Shown in pieces: positions 16,547-25,579 of a stretch of DNA of 64,000 bases. The notes under the pieces are model-generated. The model was not told where the DNA came from and ran no database searches. It was given only the letters and a program-made list of their open reading frames with translations. The translations under genes and the position numbers were made by a program. The stretch is from Ruminococcaceae bacterium OttesenSCG-928-A16 (lineage in GTDB: Bacteria > Bacillota > Clostridia > Oscillospirales > Ruminococcaceae), in contig JAJDJP010000002.1 in NCBI GenBank assembly GCA_030267215.1, positions 62,001-126,000 of the forward strand, in the 5' to 3' direction. Each line of letters begins with the position of its first letter. Within the stretch, counting starts at the first letter, position 1.

Positions 16547-17572
16547 ATGAAGCTTGCCATGAACCTTGGCACCCGCAGCTACGATATTATTTTAAAAGAT
16601 GGCAGCCTTGCCAGGGCCAGCCAGCTTTGTAATTTAAACCGCAAGGTATTGGTAGTAACCGATGACGGCGTGCCGCCCGAGTATGCGCAAACCCTTTTGC
16701 AGCAGTGCGGGCAGGGCCACCTGTTGGTGGTGCCGCAGGGCGAGGGCAGCAAAAGTGTAGCTGTTTGGCAAACCGTGCTGGCCCGCCTGCTGCAGCTAGA
16801 TTTTGGCCGCAGCGACGCTGTGGCCGCCGTGGGCGGTGGCGTGGTGGGAGACCTTGCCGGTTTTGCCGCCGCCAGCTATATGCGTGGTATCGATTTTTTC
16901 CAGTTCCCCACCACCACCCTCTCGCAGGTAGATTCTTCGATTGGCGGCAAGGTAGCCATTAACCTGGCCGGCACCAAAAATATTGTGGGCGCGTTTTACC
17001 AACCAAGCCTGGTAGTGGTAGACCCCGCCACCCTAACCACCCTGCCCCGCCGCCAATTTGCCGCCGGCCTTGCCGAGGCACTAAAAGCCGGCCTTACCGG
17101 CAGCCCCGAGCTATTCGAGATTTTTGAAAAAGAGGATATTGATGAAAATTTAGAGCGTATTCTCTTTCTCTCTCTATTATATAAAAAGCAAATTGTGGAA
17201 CAAGACGAAACCGAGCAAGGCAACCGCATGCTGCTAAACTTTGGCCACACGGTTGGCCATGGCATAGAGGCCGCCTGCGGCCTTGGCACCGGGGCAGGCG
17301 GGCTGCTGCATGGCGAGTGCGTAGCCCTTGGCATGCTGCCCATGATAGAAAGCAAAACCCTGCAACGCCGGGTGCGTGCCATTTTAAAAAAGCTGGGCCT
17401 GCCGCTAAAATACAGCTGCACCCCGGCCGAAATTGTTAAACATATGCAGCACGACAAAAAGCGCAGCGGCGGCAAATTTACCGTTGTGCGGGTAAAAAAA
17501 GTGGGCGAAGGCTACCTTGAAAGCATCGATTTTGAGGAACTGCGCCTGCTGGTGGAAGGGAGCCAAAAATGA
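16547..17572 (+). CDS. aroB: 3-dehydroquinate synthase
   Basis: AroB cyclises DAHP to 3-dehydroquinate using NAD and a metal ion. The 341-residue product shows the NAD-binding AVGGGVVGDLAGFAA block, the substrate loop PTTTLSQVDSSIGGKVAIN and metal ligands in GLAEALKAGL, NFGHTVGHGIEA and LLHGECVALGM. The start is the ATG at 16547, 5 nt after GGAGG; a TTG at 16535 in the same frame would overlap that site. Its stop overlaps the start of aroC by four bases (ATGA), implying translational coupling. Confidence 0.96.
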   Translation: MKLAMNLGTRSYDIILKDGSLARASQLCNLNRKVLVVTDDGVPPEYAQTLLQQCGQGHLLVVPQGEGSKSVAVWQTVLARLLQLDFGRSDAVAAVGGGVVGDLAGFAAASYMRGIDFFQFPTTTLSQVDSSIGGKVAINLAGTKNIVGAFYQPSLVVVDPATLTTLPRRQFAAGLAEALKAGLTGSPELFEIFEKEDIDENLERILFLSLLYKKQIVEQDETEQGNRMLLNFGHTVGHGIEAACGLGTGAGGLLHGECVALGMLPMIESKTLQRRVRAILKKLGLPLKYSCTPAEIVKHMQHDKKRSGGKFTVVRVKKVGEGYLESIDFEELRLLVEGSQK

Positions 17573-18693
17573 AAAACACCTTTGGCACCGCTTTTACCGT
17601 AACCCTTTTTGGCGAAAGCCATGGCCCCGCCGTGGGCGCCGTGCTAGACGGCCTTGCCCCCGGCATTGCCATTAACCCAGAGTTTATTGCCCATGAAATG
17701 GATAAGCGCCGGGCTGCCGGGGCTATTTCTACCGCCCGGCAAGAGGCCGATGAAGTGGAATTTCTTTCGGGCGTGTACAACGGCTTTACCACCGGCACCC
17801 CGCTTTGCCTTACCCTGCGCAATGCAAACACCCATAGTAAAGACTATACCCGCACTGGCCACCTGCTACGCCCCGGCCATGCCGATTATACCGCCAGCCA
17901 AAAGTACCTGGGCTTTGAAGACCCCCGTGGCGGGGGGCATTTTTCGGGCCGGCTAACCGCGCCCATTGTGGCCGCCGGTGCCATTTGCAGGCAAATACTG
18001 GCCGCACACGGCATTACCATTGGCAGCCACCTGGCCCAGTGCGCCGGCATTAACGATACCCCCCTGCCCACCACCGAGCCCGAACTGACCGAAACCCTTA
18101 CCCAGTTAAACACCCGCCAGTTTGCCGTAATAAACAAGGCCGCTGGCCAAGAGATGCAGCAGGCCATTTTGGCCGCCAAGCAAGACCAGGACAGCGTGGG
18201 CGGCCTATTAGAAACCGCCATTACCGGCCTGCCCGCTGGCCTGGGCGAGCCTTTTTTTGGCTCGGTAGAAAGTGTGTTATCGGCACTATTTTTTAGCATA
18301 CCAGCCGTAAAAGGGGTGGAGTTTGGGCTGGGTTTTGGCTTTGCGCCGCTGCGTGGCAGCGATGCTAACGACCCCTTTGTGCTGCAAAACGGGCAGATAA
18401 AAACCCAAACCAACCACAACGGCGGGCTAAACGGCGGCATTACCAATGGCATGCCGGTGGTTTTGCGGGCGGTGCTTAAACCCACCCCCAGCATTGCCAA
18501 GCCCCAAAACACTGTAAATGTTGCCACCGGCACCCAACAAGTGCTACAGCTGCACGGCCGGCACGACCCCTGTGTGCTGCACCGTGCCCGTGCCGTGGCC
18601 GACGCCATGGCCGCCATTGGTTTGGTGGATTTATTTAGCCAGCGCTACGGCACCCTGTGGCAAACAGGCGGGGCACCCCACTGCACCGTTTAA
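17569..18693 (+). CDS. aroC: Chorismate synthase
   Basis: This enzyme converts EPSP to chorismate using reduced FMN. Its 374 residues match the family length. Signatures seen include FGESHGPAVGAVLDG at residues 12-26, the RR-x-AGAISTARQEAD loop, HADYTASQKYLGFEDPRGGG near residue 105 and the late HDPCVLHRARAV block. It overlaps aroB by ATGA and is probably translated from the same message. A 219-bp gap follows before aroEK. Confidence 0.96.
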   Translation: MKNTFGTAFTVTLFGESHGPAVGAVLDGLAPGIAINPEFIAHEMDKRRAAGAISTARQEADEVEFLSGVYNGFTTGTPLCLTLRNANTHSKDYTRTGHLLRPGHADYTASQKYLGFEDPRGGGHFSGRLTAPIVAAGAICRQILAAHGITIGSHLAQCAGINDTPLPTTEPELTETLTQLNTRQFAVINKAAGQEMQQAILAAKQDQDSVGGLLETAITGLPAGLGEPFFGSVESVLSALFFSIPAVKGVEFGLGFGFAPLRGSDANDPFVLQNGQIKTQTNHNGGLNGGITNGMPVVLRAVLKPTPSIAKPQNTVNVATGTQQVLQLHGRHDPCVLHRARAVADAMAAIGLVDLFSQRYGTLWQTGGAPHCTV

Positions 18694-18912
18694 AACGCTT
18701 GCGTTTTTGGGCATGTAAAAAACCATGCTTTAAACCATTTCACGCAGGAAGGCATCTTGCTTCAAAGCGGTATAATGCGTGCACGAATCATTTTCTTTTT
18801 TTATCGCAAATTCTTATTATAATGTTACCAATGCCATTGAGAATGTTTTTCCAATTAAAACTTCTGCTATTTTAATAAAATGTACCTTTAGATACTCCCA
18901 CAGGAGGACAGC

Positions 18913-20178
18913 ATGCAAACCCCCGAAAAACGCTACGAACTGATTGGCACCCCCCTTGCACAAAGCTTTTCTAAGCCTATTCACGAGGCACTGGGCGCCT
19001 ATGCTTTTCATTTGCACGAGCTACCAAACGAGGCCGCCGTGGCCGAGTACCTTACCCGCAAAGAATTTGGTGGCTGTAACGTAACCATACCTTACAAGCA
19101 AACTGTAATGCCTTTTTGCAATGCCATCGACGAGCGTGCCGCACGCATTGGCGCGGTTAACACCATTGTAAACAACAACGGAAAGCTAACCGGCTATAAC
19201 ACCGATTATGACGGGTTTGCCCTGATGCTGGAACGCAAAAATATCCGGCTAGGGGGGAAAAAAGTGCTGCTGCTTGGCGGTGGGGCTACCAGCAAAACCG
19301 TAACCGCTGTAGCGCAAGACGCCGGCGCCACCGAAATTAAAATTGCCGCCCGCAACCCGCAAAACGGCCAGCTAAGCTTTGAAGAGGCCATGCAGCGTGG
19401 CGATTTTGAGGTAATTGTAAACGTAACCCCGGTGGGCATGTACCCCCACAACGGCGAAACTTTGGTGGACCTTACCCGCTTTAACAACCTAACCGCTGTG
19501 GCCGACGTAATATACAACCCCTTAAAAACCCGCCTTATTTTAGATGCCGAAGCCCTTGGCATCCCTACGGCCGGTGGCCTACCTATGCTGGTGGGGCAAG
19601 CTGTGGGCTCGGCCCGGTTATACACCGGCCTGCCTTTTGGCCCCCAAAAGGTAGAGCGGGTATTGGCGCAAACTGCCCAAAGGTTTGCCAATATTTTGCT
19701 AATTGGCATGCCCAGCAGCGGCAAAAGCAAACTGGGTAAAGCCGTTGCCAAAAAACTACACAAAGAATTTTTAGATTTGGATACCGCACTGGTACAAAAA
19801 GCAGGCAAGCCCATTCCCCAAATTTTTGCCGAGGACGGCGAAGCCTATTTTCGCCAGCTGGAAACCGAAGTGCTGGCAGAAGAAACCAAGCTACCCGGCC
19901 GGGTGCTTTCTACCGGGGGCGGGGTGGTTACCCAAAGCCGCAACCTGCCGCTGCTACACCAAAACGGCGTAGTAGTTTTTATTAACCGCCCGCTGGCCTT
20001 GCTGCAAACCGGCAAAGGCCGCCCGCTAAGCAGCAGCCCCGCAGCACTAGAAACAATGGCTAAACAGCGCCTGCCCCTATACCGGCAGGCGGCAAATATA
20101 GAGGTTGAAAACAATGCCCCCTTTATGCAGGTGGTGCATAAGATACTGGAGGAAACCAATGAATTTTTTGATTATTAA
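18913..20178 (+). CDS. aroE-aroK: Shikimate dehydrogenase - shikimate kinase fusion
   Basis: This is a two-domain protein of 421 residues. Residues 1-262 form an NADP-dependent shikimate dehydrogenase: the PLAQSFSKPIHEALG substrate motif, GCNVTIPYKQ with the catalytic Lys, AVNTIVNNNGKLTGYNTDYDG, and the LLLGGGATSKTV dinucleotide loop. Residues about 268-421 form shikimate kinase: the P-loop GMPSSGKSKLGKAV, DLDTALVQKAGKPIPQIF, the EAYFRQLETEVL segment and LSTGGGVV. The P-loop ends in K-L-G instead of the usual T-x-x-G form. The fusion links two consecutive pathway steps. AGGAGG precedes the ATG, and the last 20 bp overlap aroQ. Confidence 0.94.
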   Translation: MQTPEKRYELIGTPLAQSFSKPIHEALGAYAFHLHELPNEAAVAEYLTRKEFGGCNVTIPYKQTVMPFCNAIDERAARIGAVNTIVNNNGKLTGYNTDYDGFALMLERKNIRLGGKKVLLLGGGATSKTVTAVAQDAGATEIKIAARNPQNGQLSFEEAMQRGDFEVIVNVTPVGMYPHNGETLVDLTRFNNLTAVADVIYNPLKTRLILDAEALGIPTAGGLPMLVGQAVGSARLYTGLPFGPQKVERVLAQTAQRFANILLIGMPSSGKSKLGKAVAKKLHKEFLDLDTALVQKAGKPIPQIFAEDGEAYFRQLETEVLAEETKLPGRVLSTGGGVVTQSRNLPLLHQNGVVVFINRPLALLQTGKGRPLSSSPAALETMAKQRLPLYRQAANIEVENNAPFMQVVHKILEETNEFFDY

Positions 20179-20596
20179 TGGCCCCAATATTAACATGCTG
20201 GGCCTGCGCCAGCCCGAAATTTACGGCACCGATACCTATAACGATTTGGTAGCACTGGTAACCGACACCTGTGAGCAGCACGGTATTACACCCGAATTTT
20301 TCCAAAGCAACCACGAGGGCGCTATTGTGGACGAAATTCAGCTTGCCTATGGTAAGTTCGATGGGATTATTATTAACCCCGCTGCTTTTACCCACACCTC
20401 GGTTGCTATTTTAGATGCGCTGCAAACCGTTAGCATTCCCACCGCCGAGGTGCATATTAGCGATATTACCCAGCGTGAAGAGTTTAGGCAAATTAGCTTT
20501 GCCGGGCTTGCCTGCCAACTGCACTTTATTGGGCAGGGCCTTCAGGGTTATGCAAACGCCGTGGTAGAGCTAAAAGAATATATTGAGCAGTTGTAA
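20159..20596 (+). CDS. aroQ: 3-dehydroquinate dehydratase, type II
   Basis: The enzyme dehydrates 3-dehydroquinate to 3-dehydroshikimate. The 145-residue size and the motifs NGPNINMLGLRQPEIYG, FQSNHEGAIVDEI, INPAAFTHTSVAI and EVHISDITQREEFRQ define the dodecameric type II family, including the catalytic Tyr of the flexible lid (EIYG) and the His in VHIS. The start is the ATG at 20159, preceded by GGAGG inside the end of aroEK, so the two genes overlap by 20 bp. Confidence 0.96.
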   Translation: MNFLIINGPNINMLGLRQPEIYGTDTYNDLVALVTDTCEQHGITPEFFQSNHEGAIVDEIQLAYGKFDGIIINPAAFTHTSVAILDALQTVSIPTAEVHISDITQREEFRQISFAGLACQLHFIGQGLQGYANAVVELKEYIEQL

Positions 20597-20631
20597 AAGC
20601 GAATTCGTAGTAAGATTGTAAGTTCAAAACC

Positions 20632-20688
20632 AAACACTCGCCCTTAAATTCCCCTTTGGGGAGGGGGTGCGCAAAGCGCCGGGTGTTT
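20632..20688. repeat. Small TIR-bounded palindrome after aroQ
   Basis: AAACACTCG at one end and CGGGTGTTT at the other enclose two GC hairpins (CCCCTTTGGGG and GCGCAAAGCGC). It belongs to the AAAC-CCC repeat family and probably also ends aroQ transcription. Confidence 0.6.
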
Positions 20689-20804
20689 TATTAAATAAAG
20701 TATCTTCGCTTCGCCACAAAGCAAAGCAATGTGTACGGTGGTAGTATAAAAAATTAACTATTAATTCGCATAAGCCTATACATCAACTAATAAAGGAACC
20801 CATT

Positions 20805-21821
20805 ATGATTATTTCAACCAAAAAAGGCACGCCCCAAGTAGAAGTACAAAAAATAATCGATTCTTTTGAGGCACAGGGCTTACAGGTAACCCTGATACGT
20901 GGTACCGATTACAACGTGTTTGGCCTGGTGGGAGACACCACCAAAATAGACGAACGACAGATACGCGCCAACCCCTGGGTAGAAGAAGTTACCCGGGTGG
21001 CAGCGCCTTATAAGCTTGCCAACCGCCTCTTCCACGAGGCCGACAGCGTAATTGATGTTGCGGGCATTGCGGTGGGTGGCAATGCCCCCATTGCGGTTAT
21101 TGGCGGCCCTTGCAGCGTAGAGGGCGAAGCCATGGCCGTAGAGCTGGCAAAGCAGTGCAAAGCTGCCGGGGCCACCATGTTTAGGGGCGGGGCCTATAAA
21201 CCCCGCACCTCGCCCTATGCTTTTCAAGGTATGGAAACCGAGGGCATACTGGCCCTTGTGAAAGCACGGCAGGCTACCGGCCTGCCCATTGTTAGCGAGA
21301 TGATGGGCGAAGACACCGTGGACGAATTTGAAGAATATGTAGACCTTGTGCAAATTGGCGCGCGCAACATGCAAAACTTTAACCTTTTAAAAGCTGCCGG
21401 TAAAATGACACGCCCCATTTTGCTAAAACGTGGCCTTGCCAACACCATTGAAGAATGGATTATGAGCGCTGAATATATTATGGCGGCGGGCAACCCCAAC
21501 GTCATTTTTTGCGAGCGTGGTATTCGCACCTTCGAAAAATATACCCGCAACACGTTAGATTTAAGCGTTATCCCCATTTTAAAGCAAAAAAGCCACCTGC
21601 CGGTAATTATAGACCCCAGCCACGCCACCGGAGACTGGCGCCTGATTGAAAGCGCCAGCCTTGCGGCAGTGGCCGCCGGCGCCGACGGCCTGATGATAGA
21701 GGTGCACAGCGCCCCCGAATGCGCCTGGAGCGACGGCGCCCAAAGCCTGAAACCAGACAAATTTGCCGCCGTTATCGAAAAATGCCGTGCTGTTGCAAAC
21801 GTGGTTGGGCGCACAATGTAA
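20805..21821 (+). CDS. aroF: 3-deoxy-7-phosphoheptulonate (DAHP) synthase, type I beta
   Basis: The enzyme condenses PEP and erythrose-4-phosphate, the first committed step to aromatics. The 338-residue protein has a ferredoxin-like N-terminal domain (residues 1-70, MIISTKKGTPQVEVQ) as in the Thermotoga-type enzyme, where it serves feedback control. The KDO8P/DAHP synthase barrel follows, with IAVIGGPCSVEG, FRGGAYKPRTSPYAFQG, ILLKRGLA and PVIIDPSHATGD. AAAGGAAC precedes the ATG. There is no mutase fusion, so regulation probably comes through the N-terminal domain (inference from family). Confidence 0.95.
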   Translation: MIISTKKGTPQVEVQKIIDSFEAQGLQVTLIRGTDYNVFGLVGDTTKIDERQIRANPWVEEVTRVAAPYKLANRLFHEADSVIDVAGIAVGGNAPIAVIGGPCSVEGEAMAVELAKQCKAAGATMFRGGAYKPRTSPYAFQGMETEGILALVKARQATGLPIVSEMMGEDTVDEFEEYVDLVQIGARNMQNFNLLKAAGKMTRPILLKRGLANTIEEWIMSAEYIMAAGNPNVIFCERGIRTFEKYTRNTLDLSVIPILKQKSHLPVIIDPSHATGDWRLIESASLAAVAAGADGLMIEVHSAPECAWSDGAQSLKPDKFAAVIEKCRAVANVVGRTM

Positions 21822-21844
21822 CTGGGTAACTGGCCCCACTAACA

Positions 21845-21862
21845 AAGGGTATTTACCCTTTT
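21845..21862 (+). terminator. Short hairpin terminator after aroF
   Basis: AAAGGG-TATTTA-CCCTTTTTG is a 6-bp stem running into T residues about 20 nt after the aroF stop. Confidence 0.5.
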
Positions 21863-21976
21863 TGCCCGGCTTTGCAAAAGGCTGCCGCCAAGGCGCAGCC
21901 GGCTTGTGCTAATTTTGGGCAATAAGCAAAAATTTACAAAGGCGAAACCCCCGCCACCAACAGGTAAGGAGCCCCC

Positions 21977-23251
21977 ATGGATGCCATTATTTTGCCCAGC
22001 AAACTGGGCGGCACGCTACAGGTACCACCCAGCAAAAGCATGGCACATCGCCTGCTTATTTGTGCTGCGCTGGCCAGGGGCACTTCGCAGGTGCAAAACC
22101 TTAGCTACTCGGTAGATATTACCGCCACCGCCACAGCCATGGCGCAGCTTGGCGCGCAGCTAAACACCAGCGCCGGCACCGCCACCGTAACCGGCACCGG
22201 CGGCCATTTTGCACCACCCACAAAAGCGGTAAATTGCCACGAAAGCGGCTCTACCCTACGGCTGCTTATCCCTGTTTTTTCTTTGCTGGGCAAGCCGGTA
22301 AAGTTTACCGGTGCGGCACGGCTGTTTCAGCGGCCACACGCCGTATACGCCAATATTTTTAAAAACCAAAACCTGCCCTTTACCCAAACCGAAACCAGCC
22401 TGGAAATACAAGGCCCGCTGCAAAGCGGCCATTATAGCCTTGCGGGCAATGTTTCCAGCCAGTTTATCTCGGGCCTTTTGTTTGCGTTGCCGCTATTGCA
22501 GGGCAATAGCACCCTTACCATTGCCCCCCCGTTCGAAAGCCGCAGCTATGTACTGCTTACCCAGCAAGCCCAAAGCCTTTTTGGGGTGCAAAGCAATTGG
22601 CTAAACAAAAACACCCTGCACATACCCGGGGGCCAGCAGTATAACGCTACCCATTGCACTGTAGAAGGCGACTGGAGCCAGGCCGCCGTGCCTGCCGTGT
22701 TGGGGGCCGTGTTGGGTGGCGTTTCGGTTGCCGGGTTATCGCAAACCTCTGCCCAGGGCGATAAAGCCATACTGGATATTTTGCAGCGCTGCGGCGCTGC
22801 GGCACAGTGGCAAAACGGCCTGCTAACCCTAACCCCACCACCCGGTGGCCTTTGCACCCCCAGCGATATTGACATGGCCGATTGCCCCGACCTTGGCCCT
22901 ATTGTAAGCACGCTGGGCCTGTTTTGCCGGGGCACCACCCGCCTAGTTAACGCAGGCCGCCTGCGCATTAAAGAGAGCGACCGCATTGCCGCCATGCAAA
23001 CCGAGCTAAATAAGCTTGGCGGGGCATTAACTTCTACCCAAAGCACCCTAACCATACCCGGCCCTGCCAAACTAACCGCTACCCAGCCCGCCGCCGCCCA
23101 TACCGATCATCGCATTGTAATGGCCCTTACCGCAGCGGCCCTTATGGCGGGCATGCCGCTTACCATTGCCGGGGCCGAGGCCATTACCAAAAGCTGGCCC
23201 AGCTTTTTTAAAGATTTGCAAACCATTGGCGCAAAGGTGGAGCTAACATGA
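21977..23251 (+). CDS. aroA: 5-enolpyruvylshikimate-3-phosphate synthase
   Basis: AroA transfers the enolpyruvyl group of PEP to shikimate-3-phosphate. Landmarks in the 424 residues are VPPSKSMAHRLLICAALA with the PEP/S3P-binding Lys and Arg, CHESGSTLRLLIPV in the position of the usual GNSGT-type loop, and the late LRIKESDRIAAM block. The CHESGS form is seen in Clostridia-type enzymes and differs from the glyphosate-sensitive plant consensus, although no resistance claim is made. GGTAAGGAG precedes the ATG. It overlaps tyrA by four bases. Confidence 0.95.
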   Translation: MDAIILPSKLGGTLQVPPSKSMAHRLLICAALARGTSQVQNLSYSVDITATATAMAQLGAQLNTSAGTATVTGTGGHFAPPTKAVNCHESGSTLRLLIPVFSLLGKPVKFTGAARLFQRPHAVYANIFKNQNLPFTQTETSLEIQGPLQSGHYSLAGNVSSQFISGLLFALPLLQGNSTLTIAPPFESRSYVLLTQQAQSLFGVQSNWLNKNTLHIPGGQQYNATHCTVEGDWSQAAVPAVLGAVLGGVSVAGLSQTSAQGDKAILDILQRCGAAAQWQNGLLTLTPPPGGLCTPSDIDMADCPDLGPIVSTLGLFCRGTTRLVNAGRLRIKESDRIAAMQTELNKLGGALTSTQSTLTIPGPAKLTATQPAAAHTDHRIVMALTAAALMAGMPLTIAGAEAITKSWPSFFKDLQTIGAKVELT

Positions 23252-24108
23252 AACAAAACGCAAATTTTTTAATTGTGGGGCTTGGCCTTATGGGCGGTAG
23301 CTATGCCATGGGGCTAACCCAAAATGGCCACACCGTAAACGCGCTGGATAAAGACCCCGCCACCATACAGTGGGCGCTAGAGCATGGCCTAATTGCCGGG
23401 GGCACCCATACCCTAAATAGCGCCGAGGCACATGCCCTTATTGGCAAAGCCGATTACATTGTGCTGGCCCTATACCCCAACAGCATTGTGCCGTGGCTTA
23501 CCCAAAATAAGCCCTATTGTAAGCCCGGCGCTGTATTAACCGATTTAGCCGGCGTAAAAGCTTGTTTTGTGCCGCAGGCACAAGCATTGCTGGCACCTCA
23601 TTTCGAGTTTATTCCCAGCCACCCCATGGCCGGGCGCGAGGTAAGCGGTGTGCAAAATGCCAACCCAGCCATTTTTAAGGGTGCCAATTTTATTATTACC
23701 CCCACTGCGCAAAACACCCCTGCCGGCATTGCGTTTGCCACCACGCTTGCCCAAACCCTTGGCTTTGGCAACATCATTCAGCTTTCGCCAGCCGAGCACG
23801 ACCAGATGATTGGCTACGTTAGCCAGCTAACCCACGCTATTGCGGTTAGCTTAATGAATGCAAACAGCGATGAGCGCCTGCCGCAGGTTACCGGCGATAG
23901 CTTTCGGGATTTAACCCGCATTGCCAACATGAACGAGGAACTTTGGAGCGAGCTTTTTATTGCCAACGCCCCGGCACTTACCAGCGAAATTGACGATTTT
24001 ATTGATACCCTGCAAGATTTACGCCAAAAACTGGCCAACGGCAACAAGGAGGCTTTGAAGGAACTCTTCCGGCAAAGCACCGCCCGCCGCCGTTTGTTTG
24101 ATAAGTAA
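23248..24108 (+). CDS. tyrA: Prephenate dehydrogenase
   Basis: TyrA oxidatively decarboxylates prephenate to 4-hydroxyphenylpyruvate. The N-terminus FLIVGLGLMGGSYAMGL is a Rossmann loop, and HPMAGREVSGVQNA contains the conserved active-site His. The C-terminal helical domain carries HDQMIGYVSQLTHAIA and TGDSFRDLTRIANMN. At 286 residues it lacks a C-terminal ACT domain, so feedback control by tyrosine through ACT is not expected. It overlaps aroA (ATGA), and a GNAT gene follows 15 bp later. Confidence 0.95.
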   Translation: MKQNANFLIVGLGLMGGSYAMGLTQNGHTVNALDKDPATIQWALEHGLIAGGTHTLNSAEAHALIGKADYIVLALYPNSIVPWLTQNKPYCKPGAVLTDLAGVKACFVPQAQALLAPHFEFIPSHPMAGREVSGVQNANPAIFKGANFIITPTAQNTPAGIAFATTLAQTLGFGNIIQLSPAEHDQMIGYVSQLTHAIAVSLMNANSDERLPQVTGDSFRDLTRIANMNEELWSELFIANAPALTSEIDDFIDTLQDLRQKLANGNKEALKELFRQSTARRRLFDK

Positions 24109-24123
24109 TGAAGGAGCCCTTGT

Positions 24124-24717
24124 ATGCCTTTAACCCTACGCCTTGCCACCCTGGCCGATGTACCTGCCATGCTGGCCATTTACACACCCTATGTGCAAAA
24201 CACCACTGTTAGCTTTGAGTATACCCCGCCCAGCCAACAAGAATTTGCCCAGCGGCTGGCGGCTATTCAGGCAGAGTTTGCCTGGCTTGTGTGCGAGGTA
24301 AACGGGCAGATAATTGGCTATGCCTATGCCAGCCGCTTTGGTGTGCGGGCGGGGTATGGCTGGGCTACCGAGCTTTCGGTTTACATTGCTGCCGGGCAGC
24401 ACGGGCATGGCGCCGGGCGTGCTTTATACACCGCTTTGCTTGCCGCCGTGCAGCAGCAAGGGTATATTTATGCTTACGCCCGCATTGCAACCCCCAACCC
24501 CGAAAGCGAAGGATTCCACACCCGCATGGGTTTTGTAAAAGAAGCCACCCTGCAACAGGTGGGCTATAAGCTGGGTCGGTATGTGGATATGAGCTATTAT
24601 AAAAAACAGCTTTTGCCAAGCCTTCCAAACCCTGTTTTTCCGCTGCCGTTTTCTCAATTAAAGGCCGAGGTGCTGGCACAAATTTTACAAAATAGCACCC
24701 CTACAACAGGTGAATAA
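24124..24717 (+). CDS. GNAT N-acetyltransferase, phosphinothricin acetyltransferase-like
   Basis: Residues 1-165 match the PAT/MnaT branch of GNAT enzymes, which acetylate amino-acid-like amines such as phosphinothricin or methionine derivatives. The start LRLATLADVPAMLAIYTPYV, the RFGVRAGYGWATELSVYI strand and the acetyl-CoA loop AAGQHGHGAGRAL are typical. The last 30 residues are an unconserved tail. It sits 15 bp after tyrA behind AAGGAG and probably rides on the aroA-tyrA transcript. The natural substrate is unknown. Confidence 0.85.
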   Translation: MPLTLRLATLADVPAMLAIYTPYVQNTTVSFEYTPPSQQEFAQRLAAIQAEFAWLVCEVNGQIIGYAYASRFGVRAGYGWATELSVYIAAGQHGHGAGRALYTALLAAVQQQGYIYAYARIATPNPESEGFHTRMGFVKEATLQQVGYKLGRYVDMSYYKKQLLPSLPNPVFPLPFSQLKAEVLAQILQNSTPTTGE

Positions 24718-24806
24718 ACCGCCCACCAGATACCGCGAGAGCTTGCCGGGCACGAACCAGGAAGCGCCCAAAGGGCGAAGTATTGTGCCCACTTAGTGGA
24801 AATAAC

Positions 24807-24850
24807 AAAACCACCCGTTACAGGCAAAGCGCCTATAGCGGGTGGTTTTT
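24807..24850. terminator. Bidirectional terminator
   Basis: AAAACCACCCG and CGGGTGGTTTT form the outer stem, with an inner AGGC/GCCT pairing. T runs follow on the plus strand and A runs precede it. It separates the aromatic cluster from the convergent ABC transporter. Confidence 0.88.
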
Positions 24851-24856
24851 TGCATT

Positions 24857-25579
24857 TTATAAAACCTTAGAAAGAAAGGATTGCAAACGTTCATCTTGCG
24901 GGCTACCAAACAGTGCTTCGGGGGTATTTTGTTCACGAATTACCCCTTCGTCCATAAACAACACGCGGGTGGCCACCTCGCGGGCAAAATGCATTTCGTG
25001 GGTTACAATCACCATGGTCATGCCGGCATCGGCCACTTCCCGTATCAAGTCCAGCACTTCGCCCACCATTTCAGGGTCCAGCGCGCTGGTGGGTTCGTCA
25101 AACAGCATTACTTGCGGGTTCATGGCAAGGGCACGCACAATGGCAATGCGCTGCTTTTGCCCGCCCGAAAGCATGGCCGGGTAGGTATCAGCCTTATCGG
25201 CCAAACCAATGCGCCGCAGCAGGGTATCGGCTGTTTCGTTGGCTTGTTGCTGGGTTTGCAGCCCCAGCTTTACCGGCGCCAGGGTAATGTTGCGCTGTAT
25301 GGTTAAATTAGGGAACAAGTTGAAGTGCTGAAACACCATGCCCATTTTACGGCGCACCTTGTCCACATCGCAGCGGGGGCTGGTTATTTCTTCGCCATCA
25401 AACCAAATTTCGCCACCCGTAGGGGTTTCTAGCAGGTTTAGGCAGCGCAAAAAGGTGCTTTTGCCACTACCAGAGGGCCCAACAATGGCCACCTTTTCGC
25501 CGGGTTTAATGGTTTCGCTAACCCCTTTTAGCACTGTCAAATCGCCAAAGTTCTTCAGTAAATTTTTAACCTCTATCAC
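24857..25579 (-). CDS. Polar amino acid ABC transporter, ATP-binding protein
   Basis: This is the ATPase of a GlnQ/HisP-type importer. It shows Walker [10 protein letters not shown], the Q-loop [10 protein letters not shown], the signature LSGGQKQR, Walker [14 protein letters not shown] and the H-loop THEM. The length of 240 residues is typical. I chose the GTG at 25579 (product starting [11 protein letters not shown]), 10 nt after GGAGG. The gene overlaps the permease end by 14 bp, so they are coupled. The particular amino acid cannot be read from sequence. Confidence 0.93.
   Translation of the reverse strand: MIEVKNLLKNFGDLTVLKGVSETIKPGEKVAIVGPSGSGKSTFLRCLNLLETPTGGEIWFDGEEITSPRCDVDKVRRKMGMVFQHFNLFPNLTIQRNITLAPVKLGLQTQQQANETADTLLRRIGLADKADTYPAMLSGGQKQRIAIVRALAMNPQVMLFDEPTSALDPEMVGEVLDLIREVADAGMTMVIVTHEMHFAREVATRVLFMDEGVIREQNTPEALFGSPQDERLQSFLSKVL

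Noticed and set aside
21977-23251. Glyphosate-insensitive EPSP synthase claim
   Set aside because: The CHESGS loop differs from the common form, but sensitivity cannot be decided by eye.
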